Assembly: GCA_009667805.1 (NCBI GenBank)
Contig: CM019065.1
Location: 18,488,952-18,552,951, forward strand
DNA length: 64,000 nt
Origin: Leptobrachium leishanense
Taxonomy: Eukaryota; Chordata; Amphibia; Anura; Megophryidae
Direction of reading: 5' to 3'
How positions within the stretch are numbered: the first letter of the stretch is position 1; every line of letters starts with the position of its first letter. The position numbers were made by a program, and so were the translations under genes. The notes below the pieces were generated by a model. That model was not told where the DNA came from, ran no database searches, and worked only from the letters and a program-made list of their open reading frames with translations. Positions 44,683 through 55,084 of the stretch are shown piece by piece.

Positions 44683-47008
44683 TCTCTCTCTTAACTCCAT
44701 TATAAACCTTTCTAGCTTTAATCTCCTCCCCAGACACCGTTCATTATTAGAAAAAGGTCTTTCTTTTGTTCCGACCCCTCACTTCAATAAATTTGGGTGG
44801 ATCAAGGACCTCAATTTGTTTGCGAGGAGGTTAGCTTTACATCTTTTTATGGAGAAAAAGAAAGAGAGAGAGGCCAAAAATCTAGGTGTGTCCAGTGAGG
44901 ACCATGTGCATCTCGAAAATTTGTTGGCTCTCCTGGATGAATGTCCTCCTGATTCGGCTAATTTTTCAAAAAAATTTAAGCAGAAAACAAATTCACGCCT
45001 TCATTCTCTGATTTCTCTAATTTGGAGGTTTTCGTCAATCTTGTTACTTCTGAGATTGAATCTATTTGTAATAAAGATCTACAGTGGGAATCTAATTTAT
45101 CTCAGGCAGAACAACTAGCCCTTAATGAACTACAAGATGTACGTAAGATTGTTATTAAACAGTCTGACAAGGGGGGTAAACTGGTAATTATGGAACGTGA
45201 TGACTACGTTGCAATGTGCATGGTGCATCTAAATGACAATGATGGCTATAGAAAATTGAGATGCGACCCACACCCAGCTGTTCGCTAAAGATCTGCAAAC
45301 TCTACTAACACAGGGTGTACAACTGAATCTAATTTCTGATGACAACTATAAATTTCTTCTTCCAAAATATCCCACTATCCGACCCTATACTGTCTTCCAA
45401 AGACACATAAATCTCTCGTCTCTCCACCTGGTCGCCCGATAGTTTCGGGAAATAACTCATTGACTGAACACATCAGTGAATTTGTTGACTGTTACTTACG
45501 ACCTCTAGTACTCGATATTCCCTCTTACATAAGAGACACACAACATGTGCTTCAGAAGTTATCCGAGATACATGTCCTCCCAGGGGATACTTTAGTTAGC
45601 CTAGATGTAGTCTCACTATATAACAACATTCCCCATTCTGTGGGACTACGGGCCACTAAATACTTTCTGAACAGCAAATATTCTGACCAAGATACTGAAT
45701 TCATCTTGTCTCTCTTGGATTACATACTAAATCATAATTACTTTCTATTCCAAAACCAATTTTATCTGCAAACTCGGGGCACGGCCATGGGAACATCCTG
45801 TGCCCCGAGTTATGCAAACCTGTACCTTGCTTGGTGGGAAAAATTATTTGTCTTCTCTACGGAAATGACGAGATTCTCTATGCACGTCAAAAACTGGATG
45901 CGTTATATTGACGACATCCTGTTTCTTTGGCAGGGTCCCATCGAGATGCTAAACGAATGGTTGGCCCTCTTGAATAATAACGAGATTGGACTTAGTCTTA
46001 CCCTAGTAATTGGTGGTAACAGCATTGAATTTCTTGATCTTAATATCACTATCAACTCAGATCTTGAACTGATTACTACACTTCATCGCAAAACAACTGC
46101 AACCAACAATTTTCTAAACTGGTCCTCTCATCACCCACAAAATCTCAAGAGAGGATACCAATAGGCCAATATTTAAGGGCCAGACGCAATTGTACGTCTC
46201 TAAAAGACTTCCAACTAGAAGCAACCTCTTAAAAGACATGTTTCTATCTAAAGGTTATCCAAGGAAATGCCTAAAAAAAGCGTACCAAAGAGCACTTTTG
46301 ACTCCTAGGGATGAACTCTTGATCCCGAAACAAAGAGATGATACAACATCCATAAGATTCATTGCTGACTATGACAATGGTTGGTCCCAAGTAAAATCTA
46401 TTTGCGAGAAATATTGGCCTATTCTACACATGGAAAAATCTTTAAAAAAGTTCTCACCCCTTTTCCTTCATTCACTGCAAGAAGGACCAAAAATCTGAGT
46501 GATAAATTGGTCCATAGCTTTCTACAACCAGAAAAAACTACACGTACCTGGTTACAACAACCAAAAGGTGTTTTTCAATGTACCCACTGTAAAGCCTGCA
46601 AGTTTGTTCATAAATCTAAACAATTTTCTAGTAACATTACAGGGCGTCACTATGACATCAGACAATTTATGAACTGCTCTAGCCAGGTACTTGTTTATCT
46701 CATTACTTGTGAATGTGGAATCCAGTACGTTGGTAAAACGATCCAGCAATTTAAACGCCGTATCCTCCAACATGTCAACTCTGTCTATAATAATCTTGAG
46801 ACTTCAGTTTTCTAGACATGTTCGACACCAACATAATTCTGACCCCTCATGTTTGTCCTTTCAAGCCATCGAAGGGATGGTCTGTGGACCACGTAAAGGA
46901 AATTTGGATAAAAACCTTTGTCAGAGAGAGTCCTATTGGATATACACGCTTAAAACTTTGTATCCACACGGTTTAAATGAAGATTTCAACTATACGCCAT
47001 TCATTTGA
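44683..47008 (+). pseudogene. Penelope-like polyprotein, copy B, 5'-truncated
   Basis: Begins within NNLSLNSIINLSSF, lacking the N-terminal about 275 residues. It contains the same RT and GIY-YIG regions as copy A and ends at 47006-47008. Single-base losses or gains relative to copy A occur near 44987, 45270, 45379, 46154, 46227 and 46808, mostly in homopolymers. Where copy A is broken (42064), copy B is intact (45750), so each arm supplies the other's reading. Confidence 0.9.
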
Positions 47009-48365
47009 CTATCATGCTGTTTCCCAACTTATTTATTTATTTATTTGGATTCATTTTGTTTCATTGTCAGACATTTTTTATTATTTTTTGTTCTTTGTCA
47101 TTCGCCTGTTTTACTTCATAACCAGAATTAATAATATCATTTATTCACTATTCATATATATTTCTTGTTTAGCCTTAATTATAATGAGTCTATCAACATC
47201 CATATCATCATTATATCTTAGTTTCATAGACGGTTTTATATTTGTCATATTCTCGTTCCCTGGTCCATTTATTATCGATGGCCAGTCTCCTGCCTCCATT
47301 GACATTTTTTTTCAGCTGAGTAGCAAGTTTTTGTTATATCCATCATCTAAGATTCAACTCATCAATTTATCCCCACATCTCAATTTTTTTCTTTTTATTT
47401 AGGTTACTGTAGTAATTGTACAACGATTTCTGTTGTCATATATTCTCCAACATCTATATTGAGGATTCCATTAACTGATATCCTATATATGTAGCTCTTG
47501 GCTAAACCTTTTATGATGTTGGATTGATTATATTCAATTAACAGTTTAATAATATATGCATCTTAAATAGTTTATAATGATAATCCATCATTGTCTTGTA
47601 ATTAACAGGACATAATATCTATTTATCACCTCTAGACTTATGTTATTAATGTTCCCATCGTTGCTAATTTATATTCCTTAGTCGTGCCACCCTTTGGATC
47701 TATATGCACATTTTTATTTATTATTCACATCTTCTTTCCAATAAGTATTTCCTTTTTTCTATACATATATTTATATTTCCAATTTGCTAACCTTAATAGG
47801 TTGTTATACCTATGCATTCACTGAGCTCTAATGAGTTAAGTTAAACTCACCCCTAAGATTTTTGAGTGTATTAATTAACCACTTCGCTGTATATTTGATC
47901 AGGCGGCGCGTCAAAGTGTGAGGATCTATTTATGTTTTATATTCTAGTACAGTCCTGTTAACCTTTTACGTCGCTATATTGAATTTTTCAATCAGCTATT
48001 TCCAACAGGTTGCTATACTTATATATCTATTCTCATTTTGAGCAATAATGAGTGAGGTTAAACTCACCCCCAAGATCTCTAAGCGCATTAATTAATCACT
48101 CCTGTATACACCTGACCAGGCGGTATGTTAAAGTGTGGGGATTAATCTTCGTGTATCCCGTTAACTACTGTGTCGCAATATTGTATTCGCTACCAGCTGT
48201 TCAGGCAGACGCCATAAACATTGATTCTCATTGGTTGTTCTGCCTGTCAATCTTTAAGATAGGCAATCGATTGGACCATTTGCTACCTCGCTATTTCATT
48301 GGTTGATTCACTAACCAGGGCGGAACTTGATTTATTTAAACAGCTTTCTTCCTCTTCAGCCCGTA
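47009..48365 (+). other. Penelope 3' UTR, copy B
   Basis: AT-rich, complement of 40809-39452. An open frame at 46977-47402 directly after the stop codes a hydrophobic, low-complexity peptide. I see no reason to call it a gene, though it is open in both copies. Confidence 0.5.
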
Positions 48366-48366
48366 A

Positions 48367-48409
48367 GCACTCCTGACGAGCCGTTCTCGGCGAAACGCGC
48401 GTCGGGTGC
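48367..48409 (+). ncRNA. Hammerhead ribozyme motif, copy B
   Basis: GCACTC (48367-48372), CTGACGA (48373-48379), GCCG/TTCT/CGGC stem-loop II (48380-48391), GAAA (48392-48395), short stem III, GTC (48401-48403, cleavage after 48403), GGGTGC (48404-48409) pairing with GCACTC with one G-U. Identical to copy A. Confidence 0.87.
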
Positions 48410-49293
48410 ACTTCGTCGGCAGGAATTCTCCAATTTCACTTTCTAAATCCATGCTTGGAGACTCGAACCACTGGTGGCTTATACCCATCTTGATGCCTTT
48501 TGGCAATATATAATTGAGTAAATCTCTGAGCATGATTGTATTGGGTTATTTGAGTTAAACTCCCCATTGGAGATCCTTGCCGTTTCTTCTGCTCAATTAA
48601 TTGTTTTTTTCTGCCTTTCATGCGCAGTGTTTTGTCATTCAACATTGTCAATACCTACTTTTTCAATTTTTCTCACTACAACACTTTGAAATGATCCTCG
48701 AAGGTCATTTATCGTGTTCATTGTAATTCATTGCCTCTGTTGTTATGTATATACATGACCTTCCAGCAGATTTGTTTCTCTGCTCATTGATCTGCAATAT
48801 ATCTGTGACTTTCGATTGATAACAAGCAAATAGCTATTACTTTCTGAATATTTCTCATTATAACACTTTGAAATGATCCTTGAAGGTAATTTATTGTGTT
48901 TATTGTCAATCATTGCCTTGGTTGGTATATATATATACATTCCTTTATAGCAGAATTGTTCTCCTGCTCATTGACCCGCAGTGTATTTGTGATCTTTTGA
49001 TTGATAACAAGCCAGCAGCTCACTTTTTCCACTGCCAAATTATTTTTGTGATCTTGCATAGGTCACCCGCTGCATAGCTTGTCAATCACCGCTCCTGCTG
49101 GTATACACACACCCTTTTTCAGCAGATTTGATTTTATCATTGTCCTGTGAACTTTGTCAATTTATGTTTATGTCTATGTTCGATCCCTCTTTTTTATATC
49201 GTTCAATAAAAGTTAAATATTAATTTGGTCTCTGGGAGACACTAGTACCCTGATGGTCACATCAGAGTAACTGAAGTTACTTTATAAATGCTT

Positions 49294-49593
49294 GTAACTG
49301 TGATTAATAGATTTTTTTTTATTAATGACATGGCGGTTGCCTGCCTTATGTTGGCTTAAAATGATTAATTATTAAAGCTTTAAGTTTAGAGTACCCCTCC
49401 CCACCACATAGCATAAAGGTAAAAAACATTACATGCAGTGTTATCTTCATTTTAGATGTCAAAAGGGGTTTGCGGCTCCCAGTGTTTTCTTTTTTTGCGG
49501 GGAAACGGGTCCACAGCCCCCTCCAGATGCCCCAGTGCCGGTAGTTTCCGTCACAGATAATTGGACATAGGATGGAAACTAGAGGTGCAGAGG
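49294..49593. other. Unassigned sequence left of the hAT MITE
   Basis: Nothing recognised. Continues the retroposon target of the Penelope insertion. Confidence 0.3.
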
Positions 49594-49939
49594 CAGTGGC
49601 GGAAGTACCAGGGTCGCAACGGTCGCAGTTGCGACCGGGCCCTGGCATTCCGCCACTGGAGGGGGGCCCAGCGCCGCCGCCAGATTCCGGCAATCAGCGC
49701 CGGAATCTGGGAGCCGCGCTCTGGCCGTCCCTCTCCCTACGCGAGCGGCCGCTGACATGCAGCTTGGCCGCTCACGTGGGAGAGAAACCACCTGACCAGC
49801 GCACGAGACCTCGCGCTGATCAGGTGGTTTCCGGCGAGCGGCCAAGCTGCATGTTTCCAGCGGCTGCTCGCCAAGGAGGACATCCCCATCGCCGGCGGAG
49901 CCTGTCCGGGGCCAGCAGAGGTAAGTAAGAGCTGGGGGG

Positions 49940-50640
49940 CCCTTATACCCATGAGCTGGGGCCTGGGGGGCCCTTATACCCATGAGCTGGGGCCTGGGGG
50001 GCCCTTATATCCATGAGCTGGGGGGGCATACCCATGTGAGAGCTGGGGGGCAAATCCATGAGAGAGCTGGGGGGGCATATCCATGAGAGAGCTGGGGGGG
50101 CATATCCATGAGCTGGGGGGGCATATCCATGAGAGCTGGGGGGGGCATATCCATGTGTGAGCTGGGGGGCAAATCCATGAGAGAGCTGGGGGGCAAATCC
50201 ATGAGAGAGCTGGGGGGCATATCCATGAGCTGGGGGGGCATATCCATGAGCTGGGGGGGCATACCCATGAGCTGGGGGGCATATCCATGAGCTGGGGGGG
50301 CATATCCATGAGAGCTGGGGGGGCATATCCATGAGAGCGCTGGGGGGCATATCCATGAGCTGGGGGGGCATATCCATGAGAGAGCTGGGGGGGCATATCC
50401 ATGAGCTGGGGGGCATATCCATGAGCTGGGGGCATAACCATGTGTGTGCTGGGGGGCATAACCATGTGTGAGCTGGGGGGGCAAATCCATAATCTGGGGG
50501 GCAATATCCATGTGTGAGCTGGGGCATATCCATGAGCTGGGGCAAATCCATGTGTGAGCTGGGGCATATCCATGAGCTGGGCATATCCATGAGCTGGGGC
50601 ATATCCATGAGCTGGGGCATATCCATGAGCTGGGGCAGTA
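49940..50640. repeat. Minisatellite of 17-24 bp units (about 35)
   Basis: Core catatccatgagctgggggg with optional agag/tgtg inserts. Units grow longer and G-richer to the left. The Pro/His-rich frames on the minus strand come from the repeat and are not genes. Confidence 0.9.
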
Positions 50641-50719
50641 TAAATATATATATATATCGGGGGGGGATATACATGTGAGCTGGGGGCATTTTTATATGGT
50701 CTGTTCTTATTGGAAAGCG

Positions 50720-50817
50720 TCACATGACATTAAAGTATCGGTACTCGGTATCAGTGAGTACTTTTAAAAAGTATCGGTACTCGTACTCGGTCTTAAAGTG
50801 GTATCGGTGCATCCCTA
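50720..50817. mobile_element. One end of another hAT-type element
   Basis: Ends gtatcggtgcatcccta, the complement of TAGGGATGCACCGATAC, with subterminal gtatcggtactcg repeats. The other end was not found; it is probably a remnant. Confidence 0.55.
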
Positions 50818-50948
50818 GGCAATACAATCTTTGTTTTATTTTGCAGTGAAAAATAAGTAAAAATACATAGATTTTTTTGGGGGGGGGGGCCCTTCGTGGA
50901 TTCTTGCACCGGGGCCCTCAGGTTTCTAGTTACGCCACTGTGCAGAGG

Positions 50949-51320
50949 GCGCTGCTCATAGGAGCTTACAGTCTAGAGGGATTGGGGTTGAGGAAGACAA
51001 GGGGAGTTTTACTGGACGGCAGGATCATTAGTGCCAGTGGTTCAGGAACGGTGGGGCCATGGAAGCAGCTTCAATCATGAGTGAGTAGGTGAGCAGAGGG
51101 ATGAGTTGCGTCAGTGATGTGATACGTTAATCTGAAGAGATGGGTTTTGAGGGATTTCTTGAAGGCCTGAAGATCAGGGGAGAGTCTGATAGGACGAGGC
51201 AAGTCATTCCACAGGACCGGAGCTGCCCTTGAGAAGTCTCGGAGGTGAGAATTGGCAGTGCGGGTGTAGACAGATACCTCATCAAGGACTGCACATGGGA
51301 TATGTGAAATTTGACTGAGG
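50949..51320 (+). repeat. Dispersed frog repeat (retroposon body)
   Basis: Shares ggagcttacagtctagaggg, gatgagttgcgtcagtga, gggaaagtctgat-like and cattccacaggac-like segments with 53240-53560. Non-coding. Confidence 0.6.
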
Positions 51321-51409
51321 TAGACTTCTTATCAAGCCACCTAGAGTTCCGTAATGTTTGCTCGCTGTCGCACTCTGGTTTTCTTGTCTGGTGTCCTTAT
51401 TCTAGCGAA

Positions 51410-51560
51410 TCCAGAGAATTATGTTTAACGGGCGATTTCACCCCCATGTGCTCATCACTTTTAAACGCGAGTTGAAGTTTTATTATAGTACAAATTATAT
51501 ATAATATTTTTTCAGTGGACTCAGGAGATTAAATACTGTATATGTCATTACTATAGGGAT
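51410..51560 (-). mobile_element. TTAA-family fragment, reverse orientation
   Basis: Complement shows cgcgtttaaa, tataataaaact-like and gaaaaaatattatatataat-like boxes, equal to the right part of the 9592-10788 element. Confidence 0.55.
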
Positions 51561-53107
51561 TGCTCACTAACCTCCGAATTCGCCACCGAATTGCAGGTCA
51601 ATTCATCTATTCACAAAGCTGTCGATTCACCAAATACAGGCAAATTGACCGAGAAATACGGTGCAAATCCCTGTGATTCGGCGGCACCGACTTTGTTCCA
51701 TTGAAAAATATTGATTCGTCTAATCACGGAACGTCCAATTGCAACAAAATTGCTGTGAAATGCCCTGAAACGCCTTTTCGGTGTTTCAATTCGACCGGTT
51801 TTAACAGGCGAATCTAATAAGTTTCAATTTAATATAAATAAAATATAAAAATAGAGGGATTTGTTATTAAAAGGCTGTAGCGTTGTCCATTTGTCACGTA
51901 TAAAAAATTCCACTGCCGTTACTCACCTTCTCATTTCTCAGGCTGGGAGCAAGTTCAGTGTTTTATCCCCATAAGCACCAATGACGTACAGTGCATGTCC
52001 TGAAAAAAGGTCACTTAAGGACCAAGGATGTATCCTGTATGAGTAGGTCCTCTTAACCACCTCTCTCCCTATACTTACCTCTCTGGCCGGGGTCCTGTGG
52101 TGGTCTCTCTTCCTTGAAGTCAGATCTCCAATTTTAAGGACCTCGTCCGATACACTGACGTCATCGCCAGGCTTGATGATGTCAGTATCAGGAGCCCCCC
52201 CCCAGCACAGCCGGGAGAGTGTCTGAACCGGGGGGGGGGGCCCTTTGGACCCCACTCCTGAACGGCAGGGAAAAAAAAAGAGAGGCATCATTGGAAAGGT
52301 CACAGTGTGACCTTTCCAGTGATGCCTCTCTTTAACCCTTATCTGCTGGTCCTCGATCCAGCGCCGATTGGCATCGGATCTCGGATGTCTCTGAGGTGGC
52401 TAACATCTTGGATGTCAGCCAAGCCTCTGGGGCCTCCCCCCGCCCACTGACGTCATCGCCACATGTGCAATGACGTCAGTTGGGCAGTTCACTTCAAGCT
52501 GCCAAGTGGAGATAGGGGGGGTCGTTTGAACCCTCGTATCTCCTGATCGATGGCAGCAAGAGGGTCCATGTTTGGTATCAATGAAAATTTTACTTTACTT
52601 GTTTGGGGGTATAATAAAATAGGACATCAAATCGCATTTAAACATTGTGACAGAACACGCTGTCATTGTGCAACTTGGAGGGGGCTGTGGGCTTGCCTCC
52701 TGCCTACAGACTATGGCCCAGTAGTTAAACGGGAGATTTTGGGTCTGTTTGCCATCTGCTGCACCCATCAGATGCATGGCACGCAGTGCGAAGTATTTCT
52801 GCGGTTGCCGGTTCATCTGGCAGTTCATTGGCCTCCGGCCGATTGCTGCGCCCCCCCGGTGCAGGCTGACATCTTGGATGTCAGCCCAGCACTCCGGGAC
52901 CCCGGCGGGGCCATTAGATGTCATTGCGGCGGCGCGATGACATCTAATTCAGGCACCCCCCGCGTTTCCGGAGGAGGCGCCTGAAAGGGAGGGGCGGGAG
53001 GTCTCTCCCTCTCGATCGCCGGGGGCCACAGGGTTAAGGCAGGCACAGTTTGTTTTTCTTTTTTACAGTTTTGGTTAAATTTGTGTTGTTTCGGGGGGCC
53101 AAAAGAG
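51561..53107. mobile_element. TTAA-family fragments and an AT-rich dispersed repeat
   Basis: 51561-51830 (attcatctattcacaaag, tttcaattcgaccggtttaa) resembles 58255-58440 in the host intron. 51880-51945 resembles 61310-61375. 52040-53040 contains several GC-rich left halves of the TTAA family, each with a hairpin of the type ctgacatcttggatgtcag (52867-52885; a looser form at 52409-52420), plus TTAACCC / GGGTTAA termini at 52332 and 53032. No gene. Confidence 0.5.
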
Positions 53108-53109
53108 TA

Positions 53110-53590
53110 ACAGGTTCTCTATTTATTATTATTATTCTTTATTTATAATGCGCCAGCATATTCCGCAGCGCTGTCCAATGGGCACAGTATAGACAGGGTT
53201 ACAATACATTGAACAACATTTGACAAACAGTACAGGAGGAGATGAGGGCCCTATTCCCGTAGGAACTCACAATCTAGAAGGGTTGGAGCTGGAAACAGGA
53301 GGAGAGGACTGCAAGGTGAGAGTGATGGACTGGTGAGAGTGATGGACTGGTGAGAGTGATGGACTGGTTGCGTCAGTGAGTTGGGTGGTAGGCTTCCCTA
53401 AATAGGAATGTCATAAGGGAGCGTTTGAAGGAAAGGAAACTAGGGGAAAGTCTGACCGTATGAGGGAGAGCGTTCCAGAGGATGGGGGCTGCGCGTGAGA
53501 AATCCTGCAGTCTATCATGGGAAGAGGTGATGCGGGGAGAAGCTAGGCGCAGGTCACTGTTTGATCTTAGGGAGCGGGCTGGGGTGTATT
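53110..53590 (-). repeat. Dispersed retroposon with triplet tail
   Basis: Begins with a ttattattatt tail then ctttatttataatgcgccag and catattccgcagcgctg; the body matches 50949-51320. Reverse-oriented, 5'-truncated at about 53590. Three tandem copies of a gactggtgagagtgatg unit lie at 53325-53365. Confidence 0.65.
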
Positions 53591-53615
53591 TGGTGATTTT
53601 TTTTCATAAAGACTG

Positions 53616-54043
53616 AGGCTAGGGTCAGACGAACTCATTTTTCGCGTTGTCCGTGAAAAAGTTTGTTCGAACGAATGGACATATTTTGTCATGGAATACG
53701 CGATAGCGGTCATACGATGCGCATTTTCGTCCGTGATTTTGTACGGATCATCAATAAAACCCTTTTGCGTCTGGACGTTATGTTGGCCGGACGTGTGCAG
53801 CGTCTGACGTCTCCCAATCACACACACATGCCGCTATGCGGCCACAGCGCACTCTGTACGTCAGTAGTAGCGGTTTGACTTTCTCGAAAAAATGCGTTCG
53901 TTTGCCACTTGCGTTGCACGGACGAACTTTCGTGCGGCCGTTCGTCGTATGTTCCCCGGCATTGGACGTCATTTGCTGCTAGCACGGCCGTGATTTCGTG
54001 CGGCTAAACGCACGTTAAAACTGCGTTCGTCTGACCCTAGCCT
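53616..54043. mobile_element. 428-bp MITE with perfect inverted ends
   Basis: aggctagggtcagacgaac at the left and its exact complement at the right. The interior is rich in cgttcg/gcgcat motifs. The symmetric flanks prevent a unique TSD: TA (mariner-like) is possible if the element starts GGGTC. It lies at the left boundary of TTAA-family sequence. Confidence 0.75.
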
Positions 54044-54392
54044 AATCCATAGAATATATAACCACAAAGGCTCGGATGATAAAATGCGGAATATGCTGGC
54101 GCTTTATAAATAAAGAATAATAATAAAATAATGTGGAAAATAAATTTGCACGCTGCCAACCACTGAAATCTGAGTGGGAATTTACACTTTTTTTTTACCA
54201 TTACCATTGCGTCCTGACAGGACATGACGTATACATATAATGAAATATTATGAATCTGCTGGAAAAAAGGATATATAATATGTCTGGGTCCTACAATAAA
54301 ACCTGACTTCTAATCGCATTTAAACTTGATGAGCACATAATGGTGAAAATGAGCTCACAAATGAGAATTTGCTCAGCAGCAAAGGGGTTAAA
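54044..54392 (+). mobile_element. TTAA-family right part, with a short retroposon tail inserted
   Basis: atagaatatataaccacaaa, ggctcggatgataaaatgc, gatatataatatgtctgggt, ctacaataaaa, ending aaaggggTTAA (54383-54392). A 5'-truncated tail (ggaatatgctggcgctttat then aataaagaataataataa) is inserted at about 54091-54125. Confidence 0.7.
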
Positions 54393-54895
54393 TGGACAGA
54401 GCCGCCTGATAGGGTTGCCAGATCCGCCATTTTTTCCTGGACACTTCTAATTAATTCATATTGAGGCGCAGTGCATGTTAAATACAACCCTACAGTATGT
54501 ACAATTCATATAGTGCAGGAAGAAGTCAAAGGGACACCCCAGCTCAGGAACTGGATTTCTCTGAAGCATATGGATTATACATGTTGCAGGTCAGCACTTT
54601 TCCCTGTACTCTCCTGCTGCATTAGTGTCCAGGAAAACATGGCCGACCTGGCAACATTACCAGTGCCTGACCACAGAGGGAGAGCACAGGGAAAGTGCTG
54701 CCCTGCTCTATGTATAATTCACAGACCTCAGGGTGACACAGCTCCTTTTTGGTTTGCAGCACATTTCATACCCTGCCCACCTGCATGAACATACAGAGTG
54801 TGTCCAGGGTGACATGGAGGCTGTGGTTACTTTACATGTGTGTGTGTATGGATGGCTGTGAGGGTCACTCAGGCCTACAGCCTGCTCTGTGTCCA
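54393..54895. other. Upstream region of the TIPARP-like gene, no gene seen
   Basis: Two short frames on opposite strands at 54471-54896 show no domain. Low repeat content compared with the rest of the window. Confidence 0.4.
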
Positions 54896-55080
54896 CTGTG
54901 AGTCACTCTGTGCAGCGCGGCGCCCGGCCCTTGCTGATTACGTCATTAGAAGAAACGCGAGCGGAACACAAGGCAGGGCCCATGAGAGGAAGTGACGTCA
55001 CCTAGCCTGTATGTACCGCCTTAGAGGAGCAGAGAGGAGATCAGAGCCTGAGAGGAAACGTGTAGAAGAGGAGCACTGTG
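54896..55080 (+). promoter_or_regulatory. Putative promoter and first non-coding exon of the TIPARP-like gene
   Basis: The only compact CpG-rich, non-repeat block upstream of the gene (gcagcgcggcgcccggccc at 54911-54930). It contains two CRE-like sites, TTACGTCA (54938-54945) and the full consensus TGACGTCA (54993-55000). The following purine-rich leader (55015-55075) could be a 5' UTR exon splicing to an acceptor at about 56909 (gatgtttttcag). The exon donor is not identified. Inference from position and composition. Confidence 0.5.
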
Positions 55081-55084
55081 TGTG

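Larger units (their letters stand above)
37726..49280. mobile_element. Penelope-like retroelement: two copies head to head (11.55 kb)
   Basis: 13-bp TSD TTTATAAATGCTT at 37713-37725 and 49281-49293. Copy A lies on the minus strand (44682 to 37726) with a partial 5' repeat (44069-44682, directly repeated at 37728-38344), ORF and 3' repeat. Copy B lies on the plus strand (44683-49280), 5'-truncated inside the ORF and ending about 120 bp short of copy A's 3' end. The arms are almost identical apart from single-base indels and a 700-bp duplication in copy A. Terminal repeats combined with inverted partial copies are typical of Penelope elements (family knowledge). Confidence 0.92.
49594..50940. 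mobile_element. hAT MITE (1347 bp) with internal minisatellite
   Basis: Left end CAGTGGCGGAAGTACCAGG; the reverse complement of the right end is CAGTGGCGTAACTAGAAACC. Perfect 8-bp TSD TGCAGAGG (49586-49593, 50941-50948). The interior has GC-rich inverted segments (gcgagcggcc…ggccgctcac), then a minisatellite, then the end of another hAT (50720-50817). No transposase. Confidence 0.88.

Noticed and set aside
49943..50723. Three overlapping Pro/His/Met-rich frames of about 170-250 codons
   Set aside because: Products of the catatccatgagctgg minisatellite within a non-coding MITE.
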